Shown: piece by piece, positions 15,042 through 21,263 of the stretch
Position numbering within the stretch: position 1 is the first letter of the stretch
Layout: each line of letters opens with the position of its first letter
Origin: FEN-1073 sp050010135
GTDB lineage: Bacteria; Chloroflexota; Anaerolineae; Anaerolineales; RBG-16-64-43
Assembly (NCBI GenBank): GCA_050010135.1
Contig: JBEKLP010000043.1
Coordinates: 1 to 21,263, forward strand
Reading direction: 5' to 3'
DNA length: 21,263 nucleotides
Notes under the pieces: generated by a model
Told to the model about the DNA's origin: nothing
Databases searched by the model: none
Seen by the model: the letters and a program-made list of their open reading frames with translations, nothing else
Position numbers and translations under genes: made by a program

Positions 15042-16106
15042 TCATTGTATTTCCACAAAACCGGCTTCGCCTTCGATCACCGCACCGATTTCCCAAATCG
15101 AATGGCTCACCCTTTTTCTCATCCGGTTGAATATGTCCATGCGATCCTTCGAAACGCAAAGCAATAACCCTCCGCTGGTTTGCGCGTCAAACAACAACAT
15201 CAGATCCGACGCAGAAATCCTTTGGGAAGAAACCGTCCTTGCGCCGAAATATTCCCGGTTTTTACGAGTTCCACCTGAGATCATGTCCATCCGTGAATAT
15301 TCCCTTGCTCCGGTGAAAAACGGTACCGAGGAATATTTAATGCGGATCCGCACCGAGGATTGTTGCGCGATTTCAGACGCGTGGCCGACCAATCCAAACC
15401 CCGAGACATCCGTTCCAGCCAAAACCGGCACTTCCCGAACCAGAGGCAGGAAGGCATTGCTCAATTCCATCATCCAGCGAACGGCTTCCCGCACGTGCTG
15501 GGGCTTGGCCTTTTGTTTTTGCAGCGCCGTGGAAAGCACTCCGCTACCCAGAGGTTTTGTCAGGAAAATCCGGTCGCCCACGCGCGCGTGATTTTTCGTC
15601 ATGATGCGTTCGGGATCCACAAACCCGACCACTGCCATGCCGAATTTCAATTCCGCATCGCGGATGGAATGCCCGCCCACCAACAGGCCGCCCGCTTCGC
15701 GGATTTTTTCCGCCCCTCCGCGGATGATCTCACGCATCGTCTCCTGCGGCAAATCCGAGGGGAAGGCGCACAGATTCAACGCCAGGATGGGTTCTCCGCC
15801 CATGGCATAGACGTCGGATACCGCGTTGGCGGCCGCGATGGCGCCAAACTCATAGGGGGTATCCACGATCGGCGTGAAGAAATCGGCCGTAAAAACGATC
15901 GCCCGATCGGGGGAAATTCTCCAGACGGCGGCATCGTCGGGATGCTCCAAACCGACCAGCAAATCCCTACGGACGCCGGAGGAGAATATTTCCTGCAAGG
16001 GGCGCAGCACCTGCGCTAGCGTTTCCGCGTCGAGCTTCGACGCTCAACCCGCGCAGGAAGAAAGCGTGGTCAGCCGGATTTGTTTTCCCGAAGTCGGTCG
16101 CGGCAT
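15042..16106 (-). CDS. selD: Selenophosphate synthetase SelD, selenocysteine-containing (UGA at 16044-16046)
   Basis: Makes selenophosphate from selenide and ATP for selenocysteine and selenouridine synthesis. A plain reading gives a protein starting at a GTG (16010) that lacks the catalytic N-terminus. Reading upstream through TGA (16046-16044) adds MPRPTSGKQIRLTTLSSCAG, then U21, ASKLDAETLAQV. This is the SelD active site, with Sec in place of the catalytic Cys and Lys24 next to it. The ATG at 16106 has AAAGGA nine bases upstream. The full protein has 354 residues, normal for SelD. Later motifs are present: VFTADFFTPIVDTPYEFGAI, NAVSDVYAMGG, GGHSIRDAELKFGMAVVG, GTDVSGFGLVGHASE and DAQTSGG. 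Hairpins follow the UGA (next entry). The alternative is a nonsense mutation, which the exact position makes unlikely. Confidence 0.92.
16002..16043 (-). promoter_or_regulatory. Candidate bacterial SECIS region of selD
   Basis: Immediately after the UGA, on the minus strand, a perfect hairpin GCGTCGA-AGC-TCGACGC (16043-16027) is followed by a second perfect hairpin GCGCAG-GTG-CTGCGC (16016-16002). The second loop starts 34 bases after the UGA and begins with G, within the 16-37 base window described for bacterial SECIS elements. With its top pairs open it reads AGGTGCT, similar to the E. coli fdhF loop. Which hairpin SelB would use is not decidable here. Confidence 0.6.
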
Positions 16107-16293
16107 GCGAATTTTCCTTTCCCGGATGCTCCGGTTACGGTTGGGCCAATTCCATGGCCCGCAATTTGATAATATCATAGCGGCCTGGGATGCAAAAGCC
16201 TCGATACGGAATTGGTGTTCTTCGGGATGGAGATGCGCGGTGTAGTGGTACAATTTCAAAATTAATCTTTCGGACGGTACAAGAGAGAAGCAT

Positions 16294-17343
16294 ATGCCCT
16301 GGCGCGGTATCATCCACGAGTACGGCGAATTGATCGATCTTCCAAAAACCTCACCCGTCATCACACTACTGGAAGGGGGAACACCACTCATTCCGCTGCC
16401 TGCTCTTGGGAGAATGCTCGGCAAGGAAGTCACCCTCTACGCTAAATTCGAGGGCCTCAATCCGACCGGCTCATTCAAGGACCGCGGTATGACCGTGGCC
16501 ATCAGCGAGGCGGCTGGTCGGAAAGCCAAGTCGGTGATTTGCGCATCGACAGGCAACACGGCGGCGTCCGCCGCAGCCTACGCGGCGAGATCCGGGATTC
16601 CATGCATCGTTTTAATTCCGCAGGGAAAGGTGGCCATGGGGAAACTTGCCGGCGCGCTGGCCTACGGAGCGAAAGTTCTCCAAATCCAGGGTTCGTTCGA
16701 CGACGCGTTGACCATGGTCGTGCAGGCGAGCCAGAAACTTGCGATTGCCCTGGTCAATTCGCTCAACCCTTACCGGTTGGAAGGACAAAAAACGGCCGCC
16801 TTCGAGATCTGCGACGCGCTGGGAAAATCGCCGGATTGGTTGTGCCTTCCGGTGGGGAATGCAGGTAACATCACTTCGTATTGGATGGGCTTTAAACAAT
16901 ATCATCAACTCAAACAAACCGGTTTGCCCAAAATTCTGGGTGTGCAGGCGGAAGGAGCCGCTCCGCTGGTGGTGGGGCATCCCGTGGAACCGGAAACGGT
17001 CGCCACGGCCATCCGCATTGGCAAGCCCGCTCGCGGCGAGCAGGCGCTCGAAGCGGCCCAGGAATCCGAAGGTGGGATCATCGCAGTCAGCGACGATTGC
17101 ATTCTGGACATGCAGAAATCGCTGGCATCGGAAGGTATATGGGTCGAACCGGCGTCCGCCGCCGGACTGGCGGGATTGGCCCGCGAAGTTCGCGAGAACC
17201 GTCTGACCGTCGATGGTCAGACGATCGTCACAGTCTGCACCGGACATGGATTAAAGGATCCAGACATTATCACCCGGCGCTCTCCCCCCATTCCTATTCT
17301 GGCTCCGGTTCTTTCGGATCTGGAAGAAGCTTTGCGCGGATGA
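16294..17343 (+). CDS. thrC: Threonine synthase
   Basis: PLP enzyme converting O-phosphohomoserine to threonine, the last step of the pathway. It has 349 residues, the short class typical of many bacteria. The opening WRGIIHEYGELIDLP and LLEGGTPLIPLPAL are characteristic. The PLP lysine is Lys62 in NPTGSFKDRGM. STGNTAASAAAYAAR binds the substrate phosphate side. The glycine-rich PLP phosphate loop is PVGNAGNITSYWMG. EPASAAGLAG and VTVCTGHGLKDPD complete the fold. The ATG start has GAGAAG upstream. The stop overlaps an ATG (ATGA, 17340-17343), which appears to be the start of a former thrB gene. The 187-base gap between selD and thrC holds divergent leaders and a GGGCCA/TGGCCC hairpin at 16143-16160. 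I see no clear promoter there. Confidence 0.96.
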   Translation: MPWRGIIHEYGELIDLPKTSPVITLLEGGTPLIPLPALGRMLGKEVTLYAKFEGLNPTGSFKDRGMTVAISEAAGRKAKSVICASTGNTAASAAAYAARSGIPCIVLIPQGKVAMGKLAGALAYGAKVLQIQGSFDDALTMVVQASQKLAIALVNSLNPYRLEGQKTAAFEICDALGKSPDWLCLPVGNAGNITSYWMGFKQYHQLKQTGLPKILGVQAEGAAPLVVGHPVEPETVATAIRIGKPARGEQALEAAQESEGGIIAVSDDCILDMQKSLASEGIWVEPASAAGLAGLAREVRENRLTVDGQTIVTVCTGHGLKDPDIITRRSPPIPILAPVLSDLEEALRG

Positions 17344-17577
17344 ACCGCAAAGGCCGGTCCGATTCGCTATAATTCCCGCCACTCCGCCAACCTTGGTCCG
17401 GGGTTCGACTGCATGGCCCTGGCGCTGGCCTTTTGGAACGAGGTATCGATTGAGCCCGGTGGCGAAAGCATAAAAATAAACGATTCGGGCGAGGGTGAGC
17501 ATAGCATTCTAAGAGATAGTCGAATCCCTCAATGGATTGGCATTTTTACGCGGGTGAGGCCGATGCTCTATATATAA
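17340..17577 (+). pseudogene. thrB: Truncated, frameshifted remnant of homoserine kinase gene thrB
   Basis: Classical GHMP-family homoserine kinase made O-phosphohomoserine for threonine synthase. Only its N-terminal part is readable, across three frames. An ATG overlaps the thrC stop (MNRKGR). A second frame reads RFAIIPAT. A third reads SANLGPGFDCMALALAFW, NEVSIEPGGESIKIN, then a GEGEHSILRDSRI-like stretch. Joined, this is the conserved IPATSANLGPGFDC opening of ThrB. The break between PAT and SAN fits loss of one T near 17393. The third frame ends at TAA 17575-17577 after about 24 unmatched residues. The GHMP ATP loop and the whole C-terminal half are absent. A sequencing slip could explain the shifts but not the missing two-thirds. 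The replacement enzyme follows directly. Confidence 0.85.
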
Positions 17578-17615
17578 GATGATTTCAAGAGTTGTCTTGC
17601 GGAGAAGTGCTCGGG

Positions 17616-18848
17616 ATGAAAACTATCATCATTCTAGGGGACGGTATGTCTGATTATCCCATTGATACACTCAATGGGAAGACCCCGCTTCAGGCCGCGA
17701 ATAAACCGAACATCGACAGTATCGCCAGAGAAGGACGAATGGGGCTCTTTGAGACCGTGCCCGAAGGGCTGCCCAGGGGATCCGAGGTGGCCAACCTGAG
17801 CGTACTTGGCTACGATCCGATTAAAACCTACAACGGCCGCGCGGTACTCGAGGCCGCGAACATGGGAGTGGCGCTCGACGACGACGATGTGGCGTTTCGT
17901 TTGAACCTATGCTGCATCGAGAATGGTCTCATTAAAAATCACTCCGCCGGGCACATCACCACCGAGGAAGCAGGCAAGATCATCCAGTCTCTGAATGCGG
18001 CGCTTGGCGAGGATTCCGGAGATATGCCGGTTGATCTACACGCCGGGGTCAGCTACCGGCACCTACTGGTTCTGCGGGGCGCAGTCGCGTCGCCCAAAGT
18101 GAATTGCGCTCCGCCGCATGATCACGTGGGTCAACCCGCGAAGGATCTTCTGCCCGCCGCTGAGTCCGACGAGGCAAAAGCCACTGAGGCCAAGCTGCGC
18201 TCGCTGATGGCGAGCGCGGAGGGGATTCTGAAGAATCATCCCGTCAATCGGAAACGCGTATCCGAAGGGAAGGATCCCGCCAACGCGATCTGGCCGTGGT
18301 CGCCGGGCCACAAACCGAAGATGGCAACCTTTCAGGAGCGGTTCGGAATTCACGGCGCCGTGATCTCGGCGGTGGATCTCATCATGGGGCTGGGCTTATA
18401 CGCCGGCATGGATGTGGTCAGGGTGGAGGGGGCCACGGGCCTCTGGGACACCAACTACGAGGGCAAGGCCGCGGCCTGTGTTAAAGCGATCCAGGATCAT
18501 GACCTGGTGTATGTGCATGTGGAGGCCACCGATGAGGCGGGCCACGCCAAGGATCTGGAGCTCAAGATCAAATGTATCGAGATGCTCGACCACCGCTTGG
18601 TGCGCCCGATCCTCGAGGGCGTGGAAAAGGCCAGGCTCGAGGCCGCCGTGGCCGTGCTCCCGGATCACCCCACGCCCGTCTCTACCGGTATCCACGCCGG
18701 GGATCCCGTGCCCGTGGCCATCCTGCGGCCTGGAAGTGCACCAGACAACACCACCGCTTTCGACGAGGAACAAGCCAAAGCCGGCAACCTTCCGTTTATG
18801 CGCGGTGATGATTTCATCAAGCTTGCTCTCGGCATAGACAAGCGCTGA
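17616..18848 (+). CDS. ApgM-like protein, proposed alternative homoserine kinase
   Basis: Member of the 2,3-bisphosphoglycerate-independent phosphoglycerate mutase (ApgM) / alkaline phosphatase superfamily. The ATG at 17616 has GGAGAAG nine bases upstream. A TTG at 17592 is a weaker choice. The protein has 410 residues. Metal-site features are present: GDGM (8-11), GSEVANLSVLGYD with Ser56, NHSAGHITTEEA, SYRHLLVLRG, CAPPHDHVG, DPANAIWPWSPG, EATDEAGHAKDLELK and LPDHPTP. The DPANAIWPWSPG and GYDPIKTYNGRAVLEAA patterns match a bacterial clade proposed to act as homoserine kinase in genomes without thrB, often beside threonine genes. Its place after thrC and a dead thrB supports that job over glycolysis. 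Some stretches are GC-rich (44 of 60 at both 18421-18480 and 18601-18660, against 30 of 60 at 16321-16380 in thrC), a weak hint of transfer. Confidence 0.87.
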   Translation: MKTIIILGDGMSDYPIDTLNGKTPLQAANKPNIDSIAREGRMGLFETVPEGLPRGSEVANLSVLGYDPIKTYNGRAVLEAANMGVALDDDDVAFRLNLCCIENGLIKNHSAGHITTEEAGKIIQSLNAALGEDSGDMPVDLHAGVSYRHLLVLRGAVASPKVNCAPPHDHVGQPAKDLLPAAESDEAKATEAKLRSLMASAEGILKNHPVNRKRVSEGKDPANAIWPWSPGHKPKMATFQERFGIHGAVISAVDLIMGLGLYAGMDVVRVEGATGLWDTNYEGKAAACVKAIQDHDLVYVHVEATDEAGHAKDLELKIKCIEMLDHRLVRPILEGVEKARLEAAVAVLPDHPTPVSTGIHAGDPVPVAILRPGSAPDNTTAFDEEQAKAGNLPFMRGDDFIKLALGIDKR

Positions 18849-18864
18849 GCGAACTCCCAATGAT

Positions 18865-18904
18865 AAAACACGAAAGCATGCCAGTGGCAAGCCTTCGTGT
18901 TTTT
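18865..18904. terminator. Bidirectional intrinsic terminator (apgM-like / LysM gene)
   Basis: AACACGAA pairs with TTCGTGTT, then GC/GC and TGCC/GGCA inside two mismatches, around an AGT loop. A run of T's closes it on the plus strand. The AAAA before the stem gives a T run on the minus strand. It sits 17 bases after the apgM-like stop and 32 bases past the 3' end of the LysM gene, so it can serve both converging genes. Confidence 0.85.
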
Positions 18905-18935
18905 CAGATTTATTCTTCGTGTTCTTCGTGGAAGA

Positions 18936-20114
18936 TTACGGTATCGGCGTCGTTACGGAAGGCGTCGTTCCGCCCCAGGCAAACACGCGCGTTTCGCTCA
19001 TCGCACCCGCCGATAGATAAATCGGGTTGCCGGCATCCGTGGTCCCGGAAATACGAACCACGTTGACGCTCCAGCGGTAGATACGCGTGGTTCCGTCAGT
19101 CGGTCGTAGGCTGACGGGGACGAGGAAGCGCGTATCTTTCACATAATTGAGAATTTTATCGCCGGATCCGGTGGAGATATCCTGGATCGTAACCTGATAT
19201 TCCTCGGTATCCCGCAGCGTCGCCACCGCAGCCCATTGCAGCGCAATCTCCTGATCGGTGCTTCCGAAAATAGTTCCGTCCCTCGGCGATAGAAGGTTGG
19301 GCGCCGGGTAGGGCGGGGGCGTTGTCGGAGTCGGTGTCGGGCCGGCGGTAGGCAATCGCTCGCAAAGCGGGATTCTTAGGACCATGCCGATGAATACGAC
19401 ATCATTCGCGAAGCTGTATTGGCTGTTCCATTTCTTGATCGATTCGATCGATACATTATAGTTAAGTGCGATGTTGGATAAAACATCACCCTCTTTAACC
19501 GTGTAACTATCGAACTGGCATGCCGTTGCCGTCATATTAAACACGCCTGCCGTAGCGGTTGACGCCGGCGGCGGTGTGGAAGTCGGTTGTGGGAGATACA
19601 AGGTTTGGCCGGGTTGTAAATTGTTGCAATCCACCGGTTTGCCGTTTTGGGTTGTGATGAGATTGATATCGGTCAACCCGAATTTCGCGGCGAGCCCGAA
19701 ACAGGTGTCTACACCGGCCTGCACCGTCACCACGATTGGTGGAAGAGGCGTGGGGGTCGGCGTAAGCGTCGGAGTAGAGGTCGGCAAAGAAGTCAGAGTA
19801 ATCGTAGGCGTGACGGAAGGTAATACTGCCGGTGTGGAAACAGACCCGGGGAAATGTCCGGTACGCACCAATAAGACCATCACCAACACGCCAAAAAGCA
19901 ACGAAAGGACAGGGCCGGCAACAACCACACCCACGGGGAGATTGAGCGATGCGGAGGTTCCGGAAATTCTGGACGGAATTCTGGCCGTTCTGCCGGATCC
20001 TGCTTCGAATACCATTCCGCAAACCGCGCAGCGCGAGGCGGAATCCGCTATTCGTGTGCCGCAGGACGGGCAAATGCGGCTCGGAATCGAAGAACGAGGG
20101 CTTGTATTCGACAT
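18936..20114 (-). CDS. Zinc-ribbon, single-membrane-span protein with two LysM domains
   Basis: Predicted membrane-anchored protein with a cytosolic zinc ribbon and an extracellular glycan-binding part. I choose the ATG at 20114 because GGAG lies six bases upstream. An ATG two codons earlier would touch that motif. The protein has 392 residues. CPSCG and CAVCG form the zinc ribbon near 15-33. A hydrophobic segment (VGVVVAGPVLSLLFGVLVMV) follows. A Thr/Pro linker comes next (TPTLTPTPTPLPP). The first LysM includes TCFGLAAKFGLTDINLI and LQPGQTLYLP. The second includes YTVKEGDVLSNIALNYNVS and VFIGMVLRIP. After another TP linker comes a C-terminal domain (NLLSPRDGTIFGSTDQEIALQW) resembling immunoglobulin-like repeats. 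LysM suggests peptidoglycan binding. This TP-linked layout is common in Anaerolineae, and the specific role is unknown. Confidence 0.85.
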   Translation of the reverse strand: MSNTSPRSSIPSRICPSCGTRIADSASRCAVCGMVFEAGSGRTARIPSRISGTSASLNLPVGVVVAGPVLSLLFGVLVMVLLVRTGHFPGSVSTPAVLPSVTPTITLTSLPTSTPTLTPTPTPLPPIVVTVQAGVDTCFGLAAKFGLTDINLITTQNGKPVDCNNLQPGQTLYLPQPTSTPPPASTATAGVFNMTATACQFDSYTVKEGDVLSNIALNYNVSIESIKKWNSQYSFANDVVFIGMVLRIPLCERLPTAGPTPTPTTPPPYPAPNLLSPRDGTIFGSTDQEIALQWAAVATLRDTEEYQVTIQDISTGSGDKILNYVKDTRFLVPVSLRPTDGTTRIYRWSVNVVRISGTTDAGNPIYLSAGAMSETRVFAWGGTTPSVTTPIP

Positions 20115-20140
20115 CGACATCTCCGTTTTCTAGTGGAAGG

Positions 20141-20146
20141 ATTATA
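20141..20146 (-). promoter_or_regulatory. -10 box (TATAAT) of the LysM gene
   Basis: A perfect TATAAT on the minus strand lies between the prsW-like stop (20156) and the LysM gene start. Transcription would begin near 20134, about 20 bases before the ATG. The -35 region falls inside the prsW-like 3' end and shows no good hexamer at 16-18 bases. Confidence 0.5.
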
Positions 20147-20155
20147 CCAAACCGG

Positions 20156-21166
20156 TCAAGTCGGGCGACGAATGCCGGGCAATAATTGCTGCAATTCTCG
20201 GATCAAATCGCTTATTTGCCGATCTCGGGCGGGATTCTCGCCCCATAATTGGCGTTGTTTATCCTTGAAGGCTAATTCGGCATAAATTGTGTGAATTCTG
20301 CTAAGGATGAGATATTTCTTAAAGTCCAACACTCTAACTGCGGCCCATTCCACCTGTATTCTCCTCCGCAAGGATCCTGCTGTCTCCCATTGGTCCATTT
20401 GCAAAATGCCATTTTGAGAATAGCGAAGCAAATATTTACTAATTACCTTTTGTTCCCTAACCAACGAACCGATAAACAGCAGGATCACGAAAAGAAATCC
20501 GACCAAAAAGGAAAGTATGCTGAGATAAAAACCCCATGGTGTCTTGGAAACCCAGACTAATCCCAGATTGTGGATGATGTGGAATACAATCGCGGCGAAA
20601 ACACCGCCAGCCGCCCATAGGAAGGCTTTCCACCGGGTGCGAGTGTACTTGGCCAAAGCCAATCCTAAACCGGTGAAAGCAGTGAACAAGGCATGGACTG
20701 ATCCAAAGATCATAGTGCGGATGAAAATGAGCAGGATGAGTTCGGAAACGGTTTGGCTTTCAAGAAAATACAAGGTATTCTCAGCTGCGGCGAATCCAAA
20801 CCCCACCATCGCCCCGTAGATAATCCCGTCGAGGGGATCATCCACCTCCTGCCCGGCGATCGAAAAAATGGCCAGCAATCCAATGAGTTTCAACCCTTCT
20901 TCGATCACCGGTGGAAGCACGCCAACCCCGAGGAGAGAGATTCGTGAAGCGACCGATTGCAGGTTCGAAAAACCCGGAATTCCAAGGAATTCTTCCAGGA
21001 GAAACGAAATAGCAACAGCGGGAATCATCCCCCACAGGAAGGAGAAGAGCAGGAGTTGGAATGGCTCTTTTTCGTACCGGTCGAACCACCAGACGATCAC
21101 CGACCAGCAAATCATCGGCAGAACGCCCGCGAAGAGGGAAACCGCCAGCAACAGGGCGAGGTTCAA
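20156..21166 (-). CDS. PrsW-family intramembrane protease
   Basis: Multi-pass membrane protein of the PrsW family (peptidase family M82). In Bacillus, PrsW makes the first cut in an anti-sigma factor. It has 336 residues and a TTG start at 21166 with AGAGG about seven bases upstream. Conserved family motifs in membrane segments are present: PPVIEEGLK (85-93, Glu89 and Glu90), DDPLDGIIYGAMVGFGFAAA followed by ENTLYF (109-134), GSVHALFTAFTGLGLA (155-170, His158) and FHIIHN (195-200). The cytosolic C-terminal tail from about 250 is charged. No anti-sigma factor gene is visible. The gene follows a LuxR-type regulator with 19 bases between them, so signalling control is possible. Its substrate is unknown. 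Confidence 0.87.
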   Translation of the reverse strand: MNLALLLAVSLFAGVLPMICWSVIVWWFDRYEKEPFQLLLFSFLWGMIPAVAISFLLEEFLGIPGFSNLQSVASRISLLGVGVLPPVIEEGLKLIGLLAIFSIAGQEVDDPLDGIIYGAMVGFGFAAAENTLYFLESQTVSELILLIFIRTMIFGSVHALFTAFTGLGLALAKYTRTRWKAFLWAAGGVFAAIVFHIIHNLGLVWVSKTPWGFYLSILSFLVGFLFVILLFIGSLVREQKVISKYLLRYSQNGILQMDQWETAGSLRRRIQVEWAAVRVLDFKKYLILSRIHTIYAELAFKDKQRQLWGENPARDRQISDLIRELQQLLPGIRRPT

Positions 21167-21182
21167 CGAAAGGCCTCTTTCG
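21167..21182 (-). promoter_or_regulatory. Hairpin over the PrsW-gene ribosome-binding site
   Basis: A perfect 6-bp stem CGAAAG-AGGC-CTTTCG on the minus strand ends at the base before the TTG start. It holds the Shine-Dalgarno AGAGG in its stem and loop. Opening of the hairpin by ribosomes finishing the upstream LuxR-type gene would couple translation of the two genes. This is inference. Confidence 0.35.
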
Positions 21183-21185
21183 AAT

Positions 21186-21263
21186 TTATAAATACGATTT
21201 TAAATTATGGAGTACCGCGTAGGCCGCCGCTTCTGTGCGGTTCACCACGTTCAATTTGGAGAG
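21186..21263 (-). CDS. C-terminal end of a LuxR/NarL-type regulator, cut by window edge
   Basis: The last 25 codons read LSKLNVVNRTEAAAYAVLHN, then LKSYL and TAA. The pattern LxKLxVxNRTEAAxYA is the end of the LuxR-type helix-turn-helix, where it forms the last recognition and dimerisation helices. Most of the gene, including any receiver or sensor domain, lies beyond the right edge, so a response regulator cannot be distinguished from another LuxR protein. It is too short to appear as an ordinary open frame. It lies 19 bases upstream of the prsW-like gene on the same strand and probably shares its transcript. Confidence 0.85.
   Translation of the reverse strand, partial: LSKLNVVNRTEAAAYAVLHNLKSYL

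Noticed and set aside
15360..16019. A 219-codon plus-strand frame opposite selD
   Set aside because: It is the antisense shadow of a well-conserved SelD, with no Shine-Dalgarno and no recognisable motif.
16143..16160. GGGCCA/TGGCCC hairpin between selD and thrC as a riboswitch or attenuator
   Set aside because: A single short stem with no conserved riboswitch core, leader peptide or terminator alternative.
16044..16433. A separate 129-codon frame ending at the TGA upstream of the short SelD
   Set aside because: Only its last 20 codons are real: they are the SelD N-terminus before the Sec codon. The rest overlaps the selD leader and thrC and looks like chance.

Overview
The window looks like a chromosomal segment of a Chloroflexota bacterium, most likely Anaerolineae-like. 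The reasons are indirect: Pro/Thr-rich linkers joining LysM and zinc-ribbon modules, a Tad pilus cluster with a receiver-containing CpaE/TadZ, and a small protein (12066-12482) resembling an uncharacterised family I associate with that phylum. No rRNA or tRNA is present to fix the taxonomy. No phage, IS element or CRISPR array was seen.

Layout. 1-5723 (+) is a tight operon-like run: cpaE/tadZ (cut by the left edge), cpaF/tadA, tadB, tadC, then comF and long-form hpf. 5742-7290 (-) is a two-gene NitT/TauT-type ABC transporter (permease and ATPase) whose substrate-binding protein is missing, with a doubtful small membrane ORF upstream. 7640-10875 (+) is ligA coupled to an RlmI-like rRNA methyltransferase, closed by a strong bidirectional terminator. 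10986-11856 (-) is the trans-translation pair: ssrA (tmRNA, tag ANHTYSALPVAA) and smpB, each with its own TTGAAA/TATAAT promoter. 12066-12482 (+) is a small conserved unknown. 12519-16106 (-) holds a CapA-like lipoprotein, hflX and selD. 16294-18848 (+) is a threonine-synthesis locus. 18936-21263 (-) holds a zinc-ribbon/LysM membrane protein, a PrsW-like intramembrane protease and the last 25 codons of a LuxR-type regulator cut by the right edge.

Two observations stand out. First, selD is itself a selenoprotein gene. A conventional reading starts at 16010, but the frame continues upstream through an in-frame TGA (16044-16046) into a perfect SelD N-terminus (SCAG-U-ASK) with a well-spaced Shine-Dalgarno, and SECIS-like hairpins follow the TGA. 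The host should therefore insert selenocysteine. Second, between thrC and an apgM-like gene lies a 5' remnant of a classical homoserine kinase gene (SANLGPGFDC motif). It is frameshifted and truncated, and the gene right after it belongs to the phosphoglycerate-mutase-like clade proposed to act as an alternative homoserine kinase. This looks like replacement of thrB by an unrelated enzyme in place, with the old gene's remains still readable.

How the genes work together: the Tad genes build and power a surface pilus. ComF and HPF connect to competence and ribosome hibernation. HPF, HflX, SmpB/ssrA and the RlmI-like enzyme all act on ribosomes. thrC plus the apgM-like kinase would complete homoserine to threonine. 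SelD supplies selenophosphate.
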